Shown: positions 42,712 to 53,708, numbered from the stretch's first letter. The stretch: 64,000 bases of DNA from Haemophilus sp. HMSC068C11 (GCF_001815355.1 NZ_KV820351.1:64939-128938), one strand, 5' to 3'. The notes: generated by a model from the sequence alone, not told the origin. Translations and numbers: made by a program.

Positions 42712-44874
42712 ATGCCAAACTTAAAAATTGCATATAGTCCAAAAGTTGAACAATATTTCTCTACAAATAGAGAATTAGTTGAAATTACCAAAACAGACTT
42801 TACTGATGTTGCCGCTATTGTGTTGACATCAGGGGATGTAGGTGAATACCTTGAACGTATTCAAGCAACAAATTTTGGTATCCCAGTATTTGTTGTTCAA
42901 ACAGAAGAAGAACAAGTTGATCCGAAATTCTATGATGCTATTTATCATATTCAAGATTTAAATGGTTATGACATTAAGCTTTATAGCCGTCAAATCGAAA
43001 CTGCTGCAAGATTTTATGAAGAAAAAATGTTACCTCCATTCTTCAAAATGTTAAGTGAATATGTAGAAATGGGTAATATTGCTTTTGACTGTCCGGGACA
43101 TCAAGGTGGTCAATACTACCGTAAACACCCAGCAGGTCGTTTCCTTTATGACTTCTATGGTGAAAACATTTTCCGTTCAGATATTTGTAATGCTGACGTG
43201 AAATTAGGTGACTTGTTAATTCACGAAGGTGCAGCTTGTGATGCACAAAAATATGCTGCTCAAGTATTCAATGCAGATAAAACTTACTTCGTATTAAATG
43301 GTACATCTTCTTCAAATAAAGTTGCATTAAACGCAGTACTTGCTCCGGGCGATTTAGTGTTATTTGACCGTAATAACCATAAATCAAACCACCATGGTGC
43401 ATTAATTCAAGCGGGTGCAACCCCAATTTACTTAGAAACTGCTCGTAACCCATTTGGTTTTATTGGTGGTATCGATAGTCACTGCTTCGAAGAAGATTAT
43501 TTGAAATCATTAATTAAAGAAGTTGCACCTGAAAAATTAAACCAAAAACGTCCATTCCGTTTAGCCGTTATTCAATTAGGTACTTATGACGGTACAATTT
43601 ATAACGCACGTCAAGTGGTAGATAAAATTGGTCATCTTTGTGACTACATCTTATTCGACTCTGCATGGGTAGGTTATGAACAATTCATTCCAATGATGAA
43701 AGACTGCTCTCCATTATTGCTTGAATTAAATGAAAATGACCCTGGTATTTTAGTGACTCAATCTGTTCATAAACAACAAGCAGGTTTCTCACAAACTTCA
43801 CAAATTCACAAAAAAGATAAACACATTAAAGGTCAAGATCGTTATGTAAACCACAAACGTTTCAATAATGCCTTTATGTTACATGCGTCAACCAGTCCGT
43901 TCTATCCATTATTTGCGGCATTAGATGTGAATGCGAAAATTCAAGGTAGTGAAGCAGGTCGTCGTTTATGGCATGAATGTGTGAAAGTCGGTATCGAAGC
44001 ACGTAAATTAGTATTAAATCACTGTGAATTAATTCGTCCATTTATTCCAACCACAATTAAAGGTAAAAAATGGCAAGATTATGACACAGAAGAAATCGCA
44101 ACTAATCTCGAATTCTTCAAATTCCACCCAACAGATACATGGCATAAATTTGAAGGCTATGCTGACGAACAATATTTCGTTGACCCATGTAAATTCTTGC
44201 TTACCACTCCAGGTATTAGCTTAGAAACAGGCGAATATGAAAAATTTGGTGTACCAGCAACTATTCTTGCTAACTACTTACGTGAAAACGGTATTATTCC
44301 GGAAAAATGTGACTTGAACTCAATCTTATTCTTGCTCACTCCGGCAGAAACCCTCACCAAAATGCAAACTTTGGTTGCTCAAATCGCCTTGTTTGAAAAA
44401 CACATTAAACAAGACTCTTTATTAAAAGATGTATTGCCAACTGTGTATAAAAACAATGAAGACCGTTACAAAGGCTATACCATCCGTCAATTATGCCAAG
44501 AAATGCATGACCTTTATGTAAGCCGTAATGTAAAACAACTTCAAAAAGACCTATTCCGCAAAGCAACATTACCGGAATATGCGTTAAATCCACACGATGC
44601 GAATATTGAATTCGTTCGTAACAAAGTTGAACTTGTTCCATTAACAGATATTGTTGGTCGTGTGGCTGCGGAAGGTGCGTTACCTTATCCTCCAGGTGTG
44701 TTATGTGTGGTTCCAGGAGAAAGATGGAGTTCAACTGCACAAAAATACTTCCTTGCATTAGAAGAAGGTATCAACACATTACCTGGCTTTGCACCAGAAA
44801 TCCAAGGGGTTTACTTACAAAAAGACCCTGATGGACGTACTCGTGCATATGGCTATGTTTTAACTGACTATTAA
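42712..44874 (+). CDS. speF: inducible ornithine decarboxylase
   Basis: A 720-residue PLP enzyme that converts ornithine to putrescine and CO2, consuming a proton. It has the N-terminal wing domain (residues about 1-105), the PLP domain with the lysine in TQSVHKQQAGFSQ (about residue 355), and the C-terminal domain with PPGVLCVVPGE. Size and sequence are those of the E. coli SpeF/SpeC fold III family. The SpeFL leader upstream and potE downstream indicate the inducible, acid-response type. AAGGAG precedes the ATG. Confidence 0.97.
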   Translation: MPNLKIAYSPKVEQYFSTNRELVEITKTDFTDVAAIVLTSGDVGEYLERIQATNFGIPVFVVQTEEEQVDPKFYDAIYHIQDLNGYDIKLYSRQIETAARFYEEKMLPPFFKMLSEYVEMGNIAFDCPGHQGGQYYRKHPAGRFLYDFYGENIFRSDICNADVKLGDLLIHEGAACDAQKYAAQVFNADKTYFVLNGTSSSNKVALNAVLAPGDLVLFDRNNHKSNHHGALIQAGATPIYLETARNPFGFIGGIDSHCFEEDYLKSLIKEVAPEKLNQKRPFRLAVIQLGTYDGTIYNARQVVDKIGHLCDYILFDSAWVGYEQFIPMMKDCSPLLLELNENDPGILVTQSVHKQQAGFSQTSQIHKKDKHIKGQDRYVNHKRFNNAFMLHASTSPFYPLFAALDVNAKIQGSEAGRRLWHECVKVGIEARKLVLNHCELIRPFIPTTIKGKKWQDYDTEEIATNLEFFKFHPTDTWHKFEGYADEQYFVDPCKFLLTTPGISLETGEYEKFGVPATILANYLRENGIIPEKCDLNSILFLLTPAETLTKMQTLVAQIALFEKHIKQDSLLKDVLPTVYKNNEDRYKGYTIRQLCQEMHDLYVSRNVKQLQKDLFRKATLPEYALNPHDANIEFVRNKVELVPLTDIVGRVAAEGALPYPPGVLCVVPGERWSSTAQKYFLALEEGINTLPGFAPEIQGVYLQKDPDGRTRAYGYVLTDY

Positions 44875-44882
44875 TAAAGTGT

Positions 44883-44907
44883 GGTTATGAGGTTTTCCCT
44901 CATAACC
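44883..44907 (+). terminator. hairpin between speF and potE
   Basis: GGTTATGAGG and CCTCATAACC form a perfect 10-bp stem with loop TTTTC. No T run follows, so it may limit rather than stop transcription into potE or protect the speF 3' end. A uptake-sequence inverted pair (44927-44964) follows it. Confidence 0.55.
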
Positions 44908-44979
44908 CTCTCAGCACAAACAAAAAAAGTGCGGTTAAAAACATCTGATTTTTTGACCGCACTTGTAGGAGTATAAATT

Positions 44980-46296
44980 ATGAGTGCTAAAAGTAATAAA
45001 ATTGGTGTGGTTCAACTCACCATTCTGACCATGGTTAATATGATGGGTTCAGGTATCATTATGTTACCGACCAAATTAGCCGAAATTGGGACTATTTCTA
45101 TCGTTTCTTGGCTTGTAACCGCAGTTGGTTCAACAGCCTTAGCTTATGCATTCGCACAATGCGGTATGTTTAGTAGAAAATCCGGTGGTATGGGTGGCTA
45201 TGCCGAATACTCTTTCGGTAAAGCTGGTAACTTCATGGCGAACTATACTTATGGTGTGTCGTTAGTTATTGCGAATACTGCGATTGCGATTTCTGCTGTA
45301 GGTTATGGTTCAGAGTTCCTCGGTGCAACCCTTTCTCCACTTTCTATCGCATTATGGACGATCTTCACTCTTTGGCTTGCGACTGTTCTTAACTTCGGTG
45401 GCGCAAGAATTACGGGTAACATCAGTTCATTCACCATTTGGGGTGTAATTATTCCTGTGGTGGGTATTTCAATCATCGGTTGGAAATGGTTTGATGGTTC
45501 AATGTATGTAAATTCTTGGAACCCACACAACGTGCCTACTTTTGAAGCGATCGGTGTATCTATTTCAATGACATTATGGGCATTCTTAGGGTTAGAGTCT
45601 GCTTGTGCGAACTCTGATGCGGTTGAAAATCCAGAGAAAAACGTACCAATCGCGGTACTTGGTGGTACTTTAGGTGCAGCGGTAATTTATATCGTTTCAA
45701 CTAACGTGATCGCAGGTATTGTTCCTAACCTTGAACTTGCTAACTCAACTGCACCGTTCGGTTTAGCCTTTGCTCATATGTTTGATGAAACAATCGGTAA
45801 AGTGATCATGGGCTTAATGGTGATGTCTTGTTTCGGTTCATTATTAGGTTGGCAGTTCACTATTGCTCAAGTATTCAAATCTTCAGCGGAAGAAGGTTAT
45901 TTCCCAGCATTCTTCAAAAAAGTTACTAGCAAAGATGCACCTATCGTTGGTATGGTAACCATCACTGCGTTACAAACATTACTATCATTAATGACAATCA
46001 GCCCATCATTAAATAAACAATTCAATGTGTTGGTGGACCTAGCGGTAGTAACAAACGTTATTCCATACTTGCTCTCAATGGCAGCACTTCCCGTATTGTT
46101 GAAAACTGAAAATGTTCCTTACCAAAAATACAAAAAAACTGTTCTTGTTGCCTTTATTGGTTCAGTCTATAGTATCTATGCGCTTTATGCTGCGGGTGAA
46201 CAAGCGATGTTATACGGTTCAATTGTGACCTTTATCGGTTGGACATTGTATGGTTTTGTTTCTTACAAATTTGACCTTAAAAAATCTCAAGCTTAA
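44980..46296 (+). CDS. potE: putrescine:ornithine antiporter
   Basis: A 438-residue APC-superfamily transporter with twelve predicted helices. The start (VQLTILTMVNMMGSGIIMLP) matches PotE. It exchanges cytoplasmic putrescine for external ornithine, completing the decarboxylation cycle with SpeF and exporting protons in effect. It lies 105 bases after speF with TAGGAG before the ATG, so it is probably in the same operon with hairpin-modulated expression. Confidence 0.95.
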   Translation: MSAKSNKIGVVQLTILTMVNMMGSGIIMLPTKLAEIGTISIVSWLVTAVGSTALAYAFAQCGMFSRKSGGMGGYAEYSFGKAGNFMANYTYGVSLVIANTAIAISAVGYGSEFLGATLSPLSIALWTIFTLWLATVLNFGGARITGNISSFTIWGVIIPVVGISIIGWKWFDGSMYVNSWNPHNVPTFEAIGVSISMTLWAFLGLESACANSDAVENPEKNVPIAVLGGTLGAAVIYIVSTNVIAGIVPNLELANSTAPFGLAFAHMFDETIGKVIMGLMVMSCFGSLLGWQFTIAQVFKSSAEEGYFPAFFKKVTSKDAPIVGMVTITALQTLLSLMTISPSLNKQFNVLVDLAVVTNVIPYLLSMAALPVLLKTENVPYQKYKKTVLVAFIGSVYSIYALYAAGEQAMLYGSIVTFIGWTLYGFVSYKFDLKKSQA

Positions 46297-46308
46297 TTAA
46301 AAAAGAAA

Positions 46309-46330
46309 AGCCTACATCTTCATGTAGGCT
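46309..46330 (+). terminator. terminator after potE
   Basis: AGCCTACAT and ATGTAGGCT form a 9-bp stem with a 4-base loop, followed by CTTTC. It lies 13 bases after the potE stop codon. Confidence 0.75.
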
Positions 46331-46358
46331 CTTTCGAGTAGTAATAAGCTTAAAGTAT

Positions 46359-46400
46359 AAAAGAGCGGTTGAAAATTTAATTGTTTTCAACCGCTCTTTT
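46359..46400 (-). terminator. terminator after rseC
   Basis: AAAAGAGCGGTTGAAAA and TTTTCAACCGCTCTTTT form a long 17-bp stem. On the minus strand it lies directly after the rseC stop codon at 46404, so it ends the trmA-rsmJ-rseC transcript; it can also act on plus-strand read-through. Confidence 0.75.
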
Positions 46401-46403
46401 TAT

Positions 46404-46844
46404 TTAGGACAACACTCTCAACAAAACAGGCTGAAATTCCGTTTGTTGGCCGAGTTTGTGGGTATATCGTTTAACCATCACAAAGGAAAGAGCGGTCAAC
46501 ATAAAGATTAAAATCGCACGGATAAGTTCATTTTCACTGATATAGCTAGAAAGTAATGTTGCAACTAATAGCGTGAAAAGTGGCGCGATATACATTAATA
46601 GTGCGGAGAGAAGCATGGATTTTTCTTCTAGACCGATTTCTACCATTTGACCTGTACGTAGTGGCGTAATGGTTTCGAGTGTGAAGATATGCTCGCCTCG
46701 CTTGCCATTGAGTTCAGAAAGAGACGCTGTTCCACAGGCTTCTCTAGCCGAACAAGCCCCACAGGCGCTTTGTGATTGACATTTCACTTTAGCAAGGCCT
46801 GTTTCCGCATCATAGCTCATCACAACGGCACTTTCTTTTAGCAT
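46404..46844 (-). CDS. rseC: RseC/MucC-family protein
   Basis: A 146-residue protein with four cysteines in an N-terminal cluster (Cys22, Cys28, Cys31, Cys37) and two C-terminal transmembrane helices (about 76-96 and 101-121). This is the SoxR-reducing RseC/MucC layout. In E. coli RseC sits in the rpoE-rse operon; here it follows rsmJ instead, overlapping it by 7 bases. A redox or envelope-stress role is inferred from the family. Confidence 0.85.
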   Translation of the reverse strand: MLKESAVVMSYDAETGLAKVKCQSQSACGACSAREACGTASLSELNGKRGEHIFTLETITPLRTGQMVEIGLEEKSMLLSALLMYIAPLFTLLVATLLSSYISENELIRAILIFMLTALSFVMVKRYTHKLGQQTEFQPVLLRVLS

Positions 46845-47605
46845 TTTGCTTCTCCCATATAAATATCAAAGCGGTGATTTTTGGTTTCACGACTAACATG
46901 GGGCGATTTTTGCGCTAAAAATTCGGCATAATCAGGACGTTTTACCACCACACGTTTACGGGCTAATTGTAACGCAGGTGTCAAGAGCTCATCGGCATCC
47001 AAATCGGCACCAACCAAATGTTGGAATACACGCATTTCTTTTTTTACTAATGCGGATTTTTGCTTATGTGGATACATTGGATCCAAATACACCACATCGG
47101 CACTCTCGGTTTGCGGATTGAGTTCGGCAATATGATGAACATCTAGTAATTGCATATTTTTTTGCATTATTTCGCCTATTTCTACATCCTGATAGGCGCG
47201 GTTGAGCCCATCCTGTAACAGTAAATATACCACTGGATGACGTTCTACTAAGCGCACTTGGCAACCGATAGAAGCTAAAACAAAGGCATCTCGACCAAGT
47301 CCTGCGGTGGCATCAATCACGGAAGGTAATACAGTTCCCTTAATGCCTACAGCTTTGGCAATAGCTTCGCCACGTCCACCGCCAAATTTACGACGATGCG
47401 CCATCGCACCAGCTACGAAATCTACAAACACATCGCCCAGCTTAGGCTCGTCTAGTTTACGCAGGGCAAGATGGGTTTCTGTTCGCACCAATGCAAGTGG
47501 ACTTTCAGTACAATGCTCGATACCAAGAGGGGAACAAAGTGCGGTCAATTCTGACAATGTTCCCGCTTCGGCAAGCAGTTGAATTTTTATTTTCTCACCA
47601 GCCAT
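46838..47605 (-). CDS. rsmJ: 16S rRNA (guanine-1516-N2)-methyltransferase
   Basis: A 255-residue SAM methyltransferase acting on G1516 of 16S rRNA. The family segments [32 protein letters not shown] (SAM loop) and [18 protein letters not shown] are clear. It overlaps the upstream trmA by 19 bases and the downstream rseC by 7, so the three form a tightly coupled operon. Confidence 0.94.
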   Translation of the reverse strand: MAGEKIKIQLLAEAGTLSELTALCSPLGIEHCTESPLALVRTETHLALRKLDEPKLGDVFVDFVAGAMAHRRKFGGGRGEAIAKAVGIKGTVLPSVIDATAGLGRDAFVLASIGCQVRLVERHPVVYLLLQDGLNRAYQDVEIGEIMQKNMQLLDVHHIAELNPQTESADVVYLDPMYPHKQKSALVKKEMRVFQHLVGADLDADELLTPALQLARKRVVVKRPDYAEFLAQKSPHVSRETKNHRFDIYMGEAKC

Positions 47606-48678
47606 ACGCCGCTTTCCATATGATCTGTGTAAGGGAATTGATCAAACAGCGCCGCTTTTTCAATGCGGTGAGTTTGGCTTAGGGTTTGCAAATTCTCACA
47701 AAGGGTATGAGGATTGCAGGAAATATACAAAATACGATCGTAATTCTGCACCAGTTTTACCGTGTCAGGGTCAAGCCCTGCTCGTGGTGGATCCACAAAA
47801 ATTGTATTGCATTGATAGGCTTTTAAATCAATGCCTTTTAAGCGATTAAATTCACGGATGCCATTCATTGCTTGAGTAAACTCTTCTGCTGACATACGGA
47901 TAATTTGTAGATTATCTATACCATTTTCCGCAATATTAAATTGTGCGGCAGCCACTGATGGCTTGGCAATTTCGGTAGCAAGGACTTTTCGGAAGTTTTG
48001 TGCAAGGGCGATGGAGAAATTACCGTTACCACAATACAGTTCCAATAAATCCCCTTGAGAACCTTGGGTGCAATCAATCGCCCATTCCAACATCTTGCAA
48101 TTCACCGCGGCATTTGGCTGAGTGAAGCTGTTTTCCACTTGGCGATAAACATAATTACGCCCTTTCACTGGTAACACTTCATCGACAAAATCCTGCTCTA
48201 AACAGATTTTTTGTTTACTCGCACGACCAATCAGCTGCACATCAAAACCAAGTTGTTGTAATTCACCTTTTAGGTTTGCTGCAGCGCTTTGCCATTCTTC
48301 CGTGAGTTGTTTGTGGTAAAGCAGACTCACAATGATCTTATTGCTGAGCGTGCTCAAATAATCAATTTGAAACAGTTTTTTATGTAATACTTCCTGCGTT
48401 TTTAACAATGGCAGTAAGGTTTTCATCATGCGATTGATCAGTTCGCTGGCAATTGGGAATTCATCCACTCGATAACGTTGCAAGGTGCTTTGATCAAACA
48501 TGATGTGATAAAAATCGCCTTTATCATGCCAAATACGAAATTCTGCACGCATCCGATAATGGCTAGTCGGCGAATCAAACACAGCTATTTCTGGGGCGTT
48601 AAAGGGCTGCAAAAGTGCGGTCAGCTTTTCAGTCTTTTTTTGCAGGAGTTCGGTATATTGGGAAATGGGTAGTTGCAT
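47587..48678 (-). CDS. trmA: tRNA (uracil-54-C5)-methyltransferase
   Basis: A 363-residue enzyme that makes ribothymidine at position 54 of tRNA. The SAM-binding segment is [16 protein letters not shown]. The nucleophilic cysteine is in [15 protein letters not shown], after DPPRAGLDP. Length matches E. coli TrmA (366). An uptake sequence near the start codes LTALLQ. First gene of trmA-rsmJ-rseC. Confidence 0.96.
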   Translation of the reverse strand: MQLPISQYTELLQKKTEKLTALLQPFNAPEIAVFDSPTSHYRMRAEFRIWHDKGDFYHIMFDQSTLQRYRVDEFPIASELINRMMKTLLPLLKTQEVLHKKLFQIDYLSTLSNKIIVSLLYHKQLTEEWQSAAANLKGELQQLGFDVQLIGRASKQKICLEQDFVDEVLPVKGRNYVYRQVENSFTQPNAAVNCKMLEWAIDCTQGSQGDLLELYCGNGNFSIALAQNFRKVLATEIAKPSVAAAQFNIAENGIDNLQIIRMSAEEFTQAMNGIREFNRLKGIDLKAYQCNTIFVDPPRAGLDPDTVKLVQNYDRILYISCNPHTLCENLQTLSQTHRIEKAALFDQFPYTDHMESGVWLVRK

Positions 48679-48779
48679 TGATGTTCACGTTTGAATGATA
48701 AATATCCCACAGCCCTTGGCAAGCATGGGGATTGAGTAAAAAAGCAAAAGGCAAGCTTCAGCCTGCCTTTTAAAATGTA

Positions 48780-49115
48780 TTATTCGCCAGAATAATCTTC
48801 GCCGCCAGAAGCCGCTTCGCTCACATCACCTGATAAGGTGTAAACACGTTTTGTTGTGTTAATGCGAGTACGATATTTATTCCAGGTTTTTTCGAAGAAA
48901 GTTTCTGGTGCACGTTCACCACGGCAAAATGCAACAAATTCTTTTTCTTCTTTTGTCGCTGGCTTGCGCTCGCCTGAATCTAATGCTTTAAACGCTTGAC
49001 CATATTGCTCTAATACTTGGGATTCTTTGATTGTATAATCACCGTGACGGGAAAATCCGCGTGGGTAGTTTTTGTCGTCAAAAAAACGACGAGTAACACT
49101 GAAACTAGCAGCCAT
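48780..49115 (-). CDS. maoP: MaoP/YifE-family protein (Ori macrodomain organiser)
   Basis: A 111-residue DUF413 protein, very similar to E. coli YifE/MaoP ([20 protein letters not shown], then FVAFCRGER). In E. coli MaoP acts with the maoS site near oriC to organise the Ori macrodomain. It lies about 29 kb from the origin here. The ATG at 49115 (MAASFSV) matches the family start, with AGAGATG upstream. Function in Haemophilus is inferred. Confidence 0.88.
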   Translation of the reverse strand: MAASFSVTRRFFDDKNYPRGFSRHGDYTIKESQVLEQYGQAFKALDSGERKPATKEEKEFVAFCRGERAPETFFEKTWNKYRTRINTTKRVYTLSGDVSEAASGGEDYSGE

Positions 49116-49168
49116 AATCATCTCTCTTCTTTATATTTAAAAACGGCAGGCATTAAACCAATTTTTTT

Positions 49169-49774
49169 TTATTTTTGCAATAAACCTTTCACGGTTTCTA
49201 CATAATCTTTGACGAAATCGTCGTAATTTAAGCCTTCAGGGTTTACACGATATTTGCCATTGACATAGAAATCAGGTACGCCACGTACTTGAAACTGTTC
49301 CGCTGCATTTACTTGTTTATTCACTAAACCGTTTACAGCAAAGCTGTTGATGTTGTTATCAAATTGTTCAGCTGTAACACCGTTGTCAATGAAGATTTTG
49401 CGAATATCGTCCATTGAGCTTAATTTATCTTGTTGTGCCGCTTCAAATAAAGGCGCTTTTACTTTGCTTTCTGCACCAAGTGCCATCGCTAATGCCCATG
49501 CACGAGTGAGGTTTTCAGATTGACGACCTAAGAAGTTGACGTGATATTGTTTAAATTCAGTGCCTTGTGGCAAGCCTTCTGCAACTTGTTTTGGAATGTG
49601 GTATTCCATTTCAAAGGCATAGCAATGTGGGCAGTAGAATGAGAAAAATTCAATCACTTCCGGTTGTGCGGAAGCTGTTTGACTCACTTGAACGTATTGT
49701 TTGCCTTCTTCTAGGTTGGCTGCGAATGCATTAAATGAAAATAAAGCACCGAGTAAAAATAAAACTTTTTTCAT
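49169..49774 (-). CDS. dsbA: periplasmic thiol:disulfide oxidoreductase DsbA
   Basis: A 201-residue secreted thioredoxin-fold protein with a Sec signal (cleavage about after FNAFA, residue 18). The active site is Cys48-Pro-His-Cys51, the strongly oxidising DsbA type, with the cis-proline loop GVPDFYV near residue 168. It introduces disulfides into envelope proteins and, in Haemophilus, is needed for competence. It follows yihD by 9 bases, as in the E. coli mobA-yihD-dsbA neighbourhood. Confidence 0.96.
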   Translation of the reverse strand: MKKVLFLLGALFSFNAFAANLEEGKQYVQVSQTASAQPEVIEFFSFYCPHCYAFEMEYHIPKQVAEGLPQGTEFKQYHVNFLGRQSENLTRAWALAMALGAESKVKAPLFEAAQQDKLSSMDDIRKIFIDNGVTAEQFDNNINSFAVNGLVNKQVNAAEQFQVRGVPDFYVNGKYRVNPEGLNYDDFVKDYVETVKGLLQK

Positions 49775-49783
49775 TTGTTTTCC

Positions 49784-50050
49784 TTATTTAATAATTCCAC
49801 GCGCTTTTAACAAGGCGGTTTTAAAGTCTTCTTCATAATCTTTTTTGATGCCAGGGATTGGCTCAAGTTTATCTGTGCCGTGCATTTTTAAATGATAAAT
49901 AATCACTTCATCAGATAATTCTGCTACGGGTTTATCAAAACCTGCTTCATCAGCAATTTTTTGCAAAATTTGTAACAAGCTCAGATCTGGGTCTTTAGAC
50001 CAATAAGGTTGTAAAAGTTCCAATACTTCATTTAAACGCTTACATTTCAT
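49784..50050 (-). CDS. yihD: YihD-family protein
   Basis: An 88-residue acidic cytoplasmic protein of the DUF1040 family ([26 protein letters not shown]). No biochemical role is known. It is divergent from mobA (66 bases) and leads into dsbA. In E. coli it occupies the same place near mobA and dsbA, which supports the identification. Confidence 0.88.
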   Translation of the reverse strand: MKCKRLNEVLELLQPYWSKDPDLSLLQILQKIADEAGFDKPVAELSDEVIIYHLKMHGTDKLEPIPGIKKDYEEDFKTALLKARGIIK

Positions 50051-50116
50051 TGCTATTTCCTTTTAAATGGAGAAAAATAAGGCTAGATCATACTTCAAAT
50101 AAGGCAATAAGAAAAT

Positions 50117-50683
50117 ATGGAATACACAATAAGTGCGGTTATTTTGGCGGGAGGAAAAGCGCGGAGGATGAATGGTGCAGATAAAGGCTTACAGCTTTTA
50201 CAAAATAAACCATTAATTAGCCATGTGATTGAACGCTTACAACCTCAAGTGGTTGATATTTCTATCAATGCTAATCGTCACCATACAGAATATGCACAAT
50301 GGGGTTTTCCCGTATTTTCAGATGAATTGCCTGATTTTCAGGGACCGTTGAGTGGTATGTTGACGGCACTCGAAAAAGTTAAAACAGATTTTGTACTTTT
50401 TGTGCCTTGCGATAGTCCATATTTCCCTTCAAATTTATTAGAAAAACTAAAAAGTGCGGTTAAAAATGACCGCACTTTAATGGCTTATGCAAAAGATAAA
50501 GAGCGTGAACACCCGACATTTTGTTTGATGTCCGTTCAGCTTAAAGAGACGTTACGCGCTTATTTAAACGAAGGCGAACGTCGTTTATTACAATTTATGA
50601 ACAAAAATGGCGCGGTTGCTGTCCAATTTGACGAACAAGAAGGACGATTTGTAAATTTTAATACCTTAGAAGATTTACAATAA
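50117..50683 (+). CDS. mobA: molybdenum cofactor guanylyltransferase
   Basis: A 188-residue enzyme that attaches GMP to molybdopterin to make the MGD cofactor used by TorZ. The nucleotide-binding signature GGKARRMNGADKGL is at residues 12-25, followed by FVPCDSPYFP (metal-binding Asp). It provides a functional link to the torYZ unit. Two uptake sequences in opposite orientation lie inside (50452 and 50469), coding LKSAVKND and RTL. Confidence 0.95.
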   Translation: MEYTISAVILAGGKARRMNGADKGLQLLQNKPLISHVIERLQPQVVDISINANRHHTEYAQWGFPVFSDELPDFQGPLSGMLTALEKVKTDFVLFVPCDSPYFPSNLLEKLKSAVKNDRTLMAYAKDKEREHPTFCLMSVQLKETLRAYLNEGERRLLQFMNKNGAVAVQFDEQEGRFVNFNTLEDLQ

Positions 50684-50764
50684 ATTATTTGTTAAACCTT
50701 GAATTTTGCAAAAAATTCTCCATTATTGCAGTGTTTACTTTCTATTTTATTGAGGAACTTTATT

Positions 50765-51613
50765 ATGATGCGAATCCTTTTATTTTTAGCCACTAACTTT
50801 GCTGTGATGCTTGTGTTAGGGATTATTTTAAATGTGACCGGTATTGCAGGAAATAGTACAGGTGGCATTTTAATTATGGCGATGCTTTTCGGTTTTGCCG
50901 GATCATTGATTTCGTTATTTTTATCAAAAACCATGGCATTGCGTTCTGTGGGTGCAGAGGTGATCACCGAACCACGTAATCAAGCTGAACGTTGGTTAGT
51001 GGAAACGGTACGCCGTCAAGCACAACAAGCAGGCATCCCAATGCCAGATGTGGCGATTTATCATTCTAATGATGCGAATGCTTTTGCTACGGGTGCAACA
51101 AAAAATAATTCTTTAGTGGCGATTAGTACAGGCTTATTAAACTCTATGACGGAAGAAGAAGCAGAAGCGGTACTGGCTCATGAGATATCACACATCGCGA
51201 ACGGCGATATGGTGACGATGACTTTATTACAAGGCGTATTGAATACCTTTGTAATTTTCTTATCTCGCGTGATTGCTAATGTGGTGGCAAGTTCTCGTAA
51301 TGGTGATGAAGAAAGCCGCAGCTCAGGCATTTACTTCTTAGTCTCAATGGTGTTAGAAATCTTGTTTGGTATTTTAGCGAGCATTATCGCAATGTGGTTC
51401 TCACGCTATCGCGAATACCGCGCAGATGCAGGTTCTGCACAACTTGTTGGTAAAGAAAAAATGATTGCGGCATTGCAACGTTTACAACAAATTCATGAGC
51501 CACAAGAGATGGAAGGTTCACTTAATGCCTTTATGATTAACGGTAAACGTAGTGAACTCTTTATGAGCCATCCTCCGCTTGAAAAACGTATCGAAGCATT
51601 ACGTAGTTTATAA
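50765..51613 (+). CDS. htpX: membrane zinc protease HtpX
   Basis: A 282-residue M48 metalloprotease of inner-membrane quality control. Two N-terminal helices (about 3-25 and 33-55) and two more around 158-178 and 193-213 flank the active site His139-Glu140-x-x-His143 (HEISH), with the third zinc ligand region [12 protein letters not shown]. coli HtpX has the same residue numbers. I start at the MMRIL methionine, which has TGAGGAA upstream, not at 50699. Confidence 0.95.
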   Translation: MMRILLFLATNFAVMLVLGIILNVTGIAGNSTGGILIMAMLFGFAGSLISLFLSKTMALRSVGAEVITEPRNQAERWLVETVRRQAQQAGIPMPDVAIYHSNDANAFATGATKNNSLVAISTGLLNSMTEEEAEAVLAHEISHIANGDMVTMTLLQGVLNTFVIFLSRVIANVVASSRNGDEESRSSGIYFLVSMVLEILFGILASIIAMWFSRYREYRADAGSAQLVGKEKMIAALQRLQQIHEPQEMEGSLNAFMINGKRSELFMSHPPLEKRIEALRSL

Positions 51614-51625
51614 AAGATAAAAAAT

Positions 51626-51654
51626 AAAGGGCTAAATGTAATATTTAGCCCTTT
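51626..51654. terminator. bidirectional terminator between htpX and pepD
   Basis: AAAGGGCTAAAT and ATTTAGCCCTTT form a perfect 12-bp stem with a 5-base loop, with A and T runs outside, between convergent genes. Confidence 0.85.
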
Positions 51655-51665
51655 TTATTTATGGA

Positions 51666-53114
51666 TTATTTAATATCTGCTAAGACTTTGGTGAGTAATT
51701 CCCAGTAAGTTTGTACTGCTGAAATTTGGACTTTTTCATCAGGCGAATGCGCATTGCGAATAGTTGGCCCTACAGAAATCATCTCAATGTTCGGATAATG
51801 TTCTTTCAATAAGCCACATTCAAGCCCCGCATGAATCACTTTAATCTCAGGCTCTTTGCCAAGCACTTCTGCATAATGTTTTTTCATTAAGGCTAAAATT
51901 GCCGTGTCGTTTACCGGTTTCCAACCAGGGTAAGAACCTGAGAATTCAACCGTTGCGCCAGTGAGTTCAGCGAGTGAAGTTAAGGTTTCTCCTACATACT
52001 CTTTACCACTTTCAATAAGCGAGCGAATAAGAATCGTACCTTTGATTTTATCTTCAAGGTTTTTTAATATACCAATGCTCAATGAGCTCTCCACGACATT
52101 TTTGATGACATCACTGTTGCGGATTACGCCATTTGGTAAGATGTTCAGCAAATTAATCACTTTTTTAGTGGTTTCAAGCGTGAAAGTTTGTTGTGGATTT
52201 TCAACTAGCTCAGCGGTTAAGGTTAAGTTTGGTTCAGCGATAGCAAGCTCATCTTTCAATAAAACTTCAAAATTTTTGACCGCACTTTTTACGCTTTTTA
52301 CATCATGATTGAAGCAAATAGTTGCGGCGGCTTCACGTGGAATCGCATTACGAATTGAGCCTCCGCGAATTTCTGCAAGGGCAAAGTGCGGTTGATTTTG
52401 TGAAAGTTTTGTTAATAAACGCGCCAATACTTTAATTGCATTCGCACGTGTGGTGTGAATATCACAACCAGAGTGACCGCCACGTAAACCTTTTAAGTTA
52501 ATTTGCAAAGTATGGTTGAATGAATTGGTTTCACGGTGAATAGGTAGTTCAATATTCGCATTTACCCCACCAGCACAACCAATATAGATTTCACCAATTT
52601 CTTCAGTGTCGGTATTAATTAAGATTTCCGATTTTAACCAGTTACGACGGAGGTGTACGGCACCATCCATGCCGGTTTCTTCAGTCATGGTGAGTAACAC
52701 TTCAAGTGGTGGATGTGCAATATCGGTACTTTCTAATACCGCTAAGGTCGAGGCTAAACCGATACCGTTATCCGCGCCAAGTGTGGTGCCTTGTGCTTTT
52801 ACCCAATCGCCATCAATATAAGGGCGAATTGGGTCTTGAGCGAAGTTATGTGGATTGCCTTCATTCGCTTGTGGAACCATATCTAAATGTGCTTGTAACA
52901 CAACAGGTTGACTGTTTTCCATACCTGCTGTGGCAGGTTTACGAATTAATACATTACCGGCTTCATCACGCTCGGCAAAAAATTGTTTTTCTTTCGCCCA
53001 GTTGACAATAAAGGTCGCGAGCGCATCTTCGTGATGAGAAGGATGTGGAATCGCACAAATTTGATCAAACCATTTCCAAAGTAATTGCGGTTGTAATGTG
53101 GTAATTTCTGACAT
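51666..53114 (-). CDS. pepD: aminoacyl-histidine dipeptidase (peptidase D)
   Basis: A 482-residue M20-family metallopeptidase cleaving Xaa-His dipeptides such as carnosine. Zinc-ligand regions are QAHLDMVPQ (about residue 77), [10 protein letters not shown] (about 117), TEETGMDGA (about 146) and GLECGLL near the end. Two uptake sequences lie inside, one coding VKSAVKNF. Transcribed alone. Confidence 0.95.
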   Translation of the reverse strand: MSEITTLQPQLLWKWFDQICAIPHPSHHEDALATFIVNWAKEKQFFAERDEAGNVLIRKPATAGMENSQPVVLQAHLDMVPQANEGNPHNFAQDPIRPYIDGDWVKAQGTTLGADNGIGLASTLAVLESTDIAHPPLEVLLTMTEETGMDGAVHLRRNWLKSEILINTDTEEIGEIYIGCAGGVNANIELPIHRETNSFNHTLQINLKGLRGGHSGCDIHTTRANAIKVLARLLTKLSQNQPHFALAEIRGGSIRNAIPREAAATICFNHDVKSVKSAVKNFEVLLKDELAIAEPNLTLTAELVENPQQTFTLETTKKVINLLNILPNGVIRNSDVIKNVVESSLSIGILKNLEDKIKGTILIRSLIESGKEYVGETLTSLAELTGATVEFSGSYPGWKPVNDTAILALMKKHYAEVLGKEPEIKVIHAGLECGLLKEHYPNIEMISVGPTIRNAHSPDEKVQISAVQTYWELLTKVLADIK

Positions 53115-53225
53115 AATGAACTCCTTTTTTCATTAAAATTTTTGCGGAAATCATAGCATAAAACGCCATTTCAGGTTAAAATTCCGCAATTTTTTTATTT
53201 AGCGACAAAGTTTAAGGTATTTGTT

Positions 53226-53684
53226 ATGAGCGAAAAATATGTTGTGACTTGGGATATGTTCCAAATGCATGCCCGCAAATTAGCGGAACGTTTACTTCCT
53301 GCCACTCAGTGGAAAGGTATCATCGCAGTAAGCCGTGGTGGTTTATTCCCAGCAGCGGTACTTGCTCGCGAATTAAATATTCGTTTCGTAGAAACCGTGT
53401 GTATTGCCAGCTATGATCACGATGAACAAGGTGCATTAAAAGTATTACACCGCGCAGATGGTGATGGTGAAGGAATGATCGTGGTAGACGATTTGGTAGA
53501 TACCGGCAATACCGCTCGTGCAATTCGTGAAATGTATCCAAAAGCAAAATTCGTCACGGTATTCGCAAAACCTGCAGGTGCTGAGTTAGTGGATGATTAC
53601 GTGATTGATATTCCACAAAATACTTGGATTGAACAACCTTGGGATTTAGGTTTAACTTTCGTGCCACCATTGGCAAGAAAATAA
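53226..53684 (+). CDS. gpt: xanthine-guanine phosphoribosyltransferase
   Basis: A 152-residue salvage enzyme converting guanine, xanthine and hypoxanthine to nucleotides with PRPP. It matches E. coli Gpt in length, start ([17 protein letters not shown]) and the PRPP motif [12 protein letters not shown] (about residues 86-97). A GC-rich hairpin follows. Confidence 0.96.
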   Translation: MSEKYVVTWDMFQMHARKLAERLLPATQWKGIIAVSRGGLFPAAVLARELNIRFVETVCIASYDHDEQGALKVLHRADGDGEGMIVVDDLVDTGNTARAIREMYPKAKFVTVFAKPAGAELVDDYVIDIPQNTWIEQPWDLGLTFVPPLARK

Positions 53685-53708
53685 TAAAACTTGAATATAA
53701 AATTTCGT

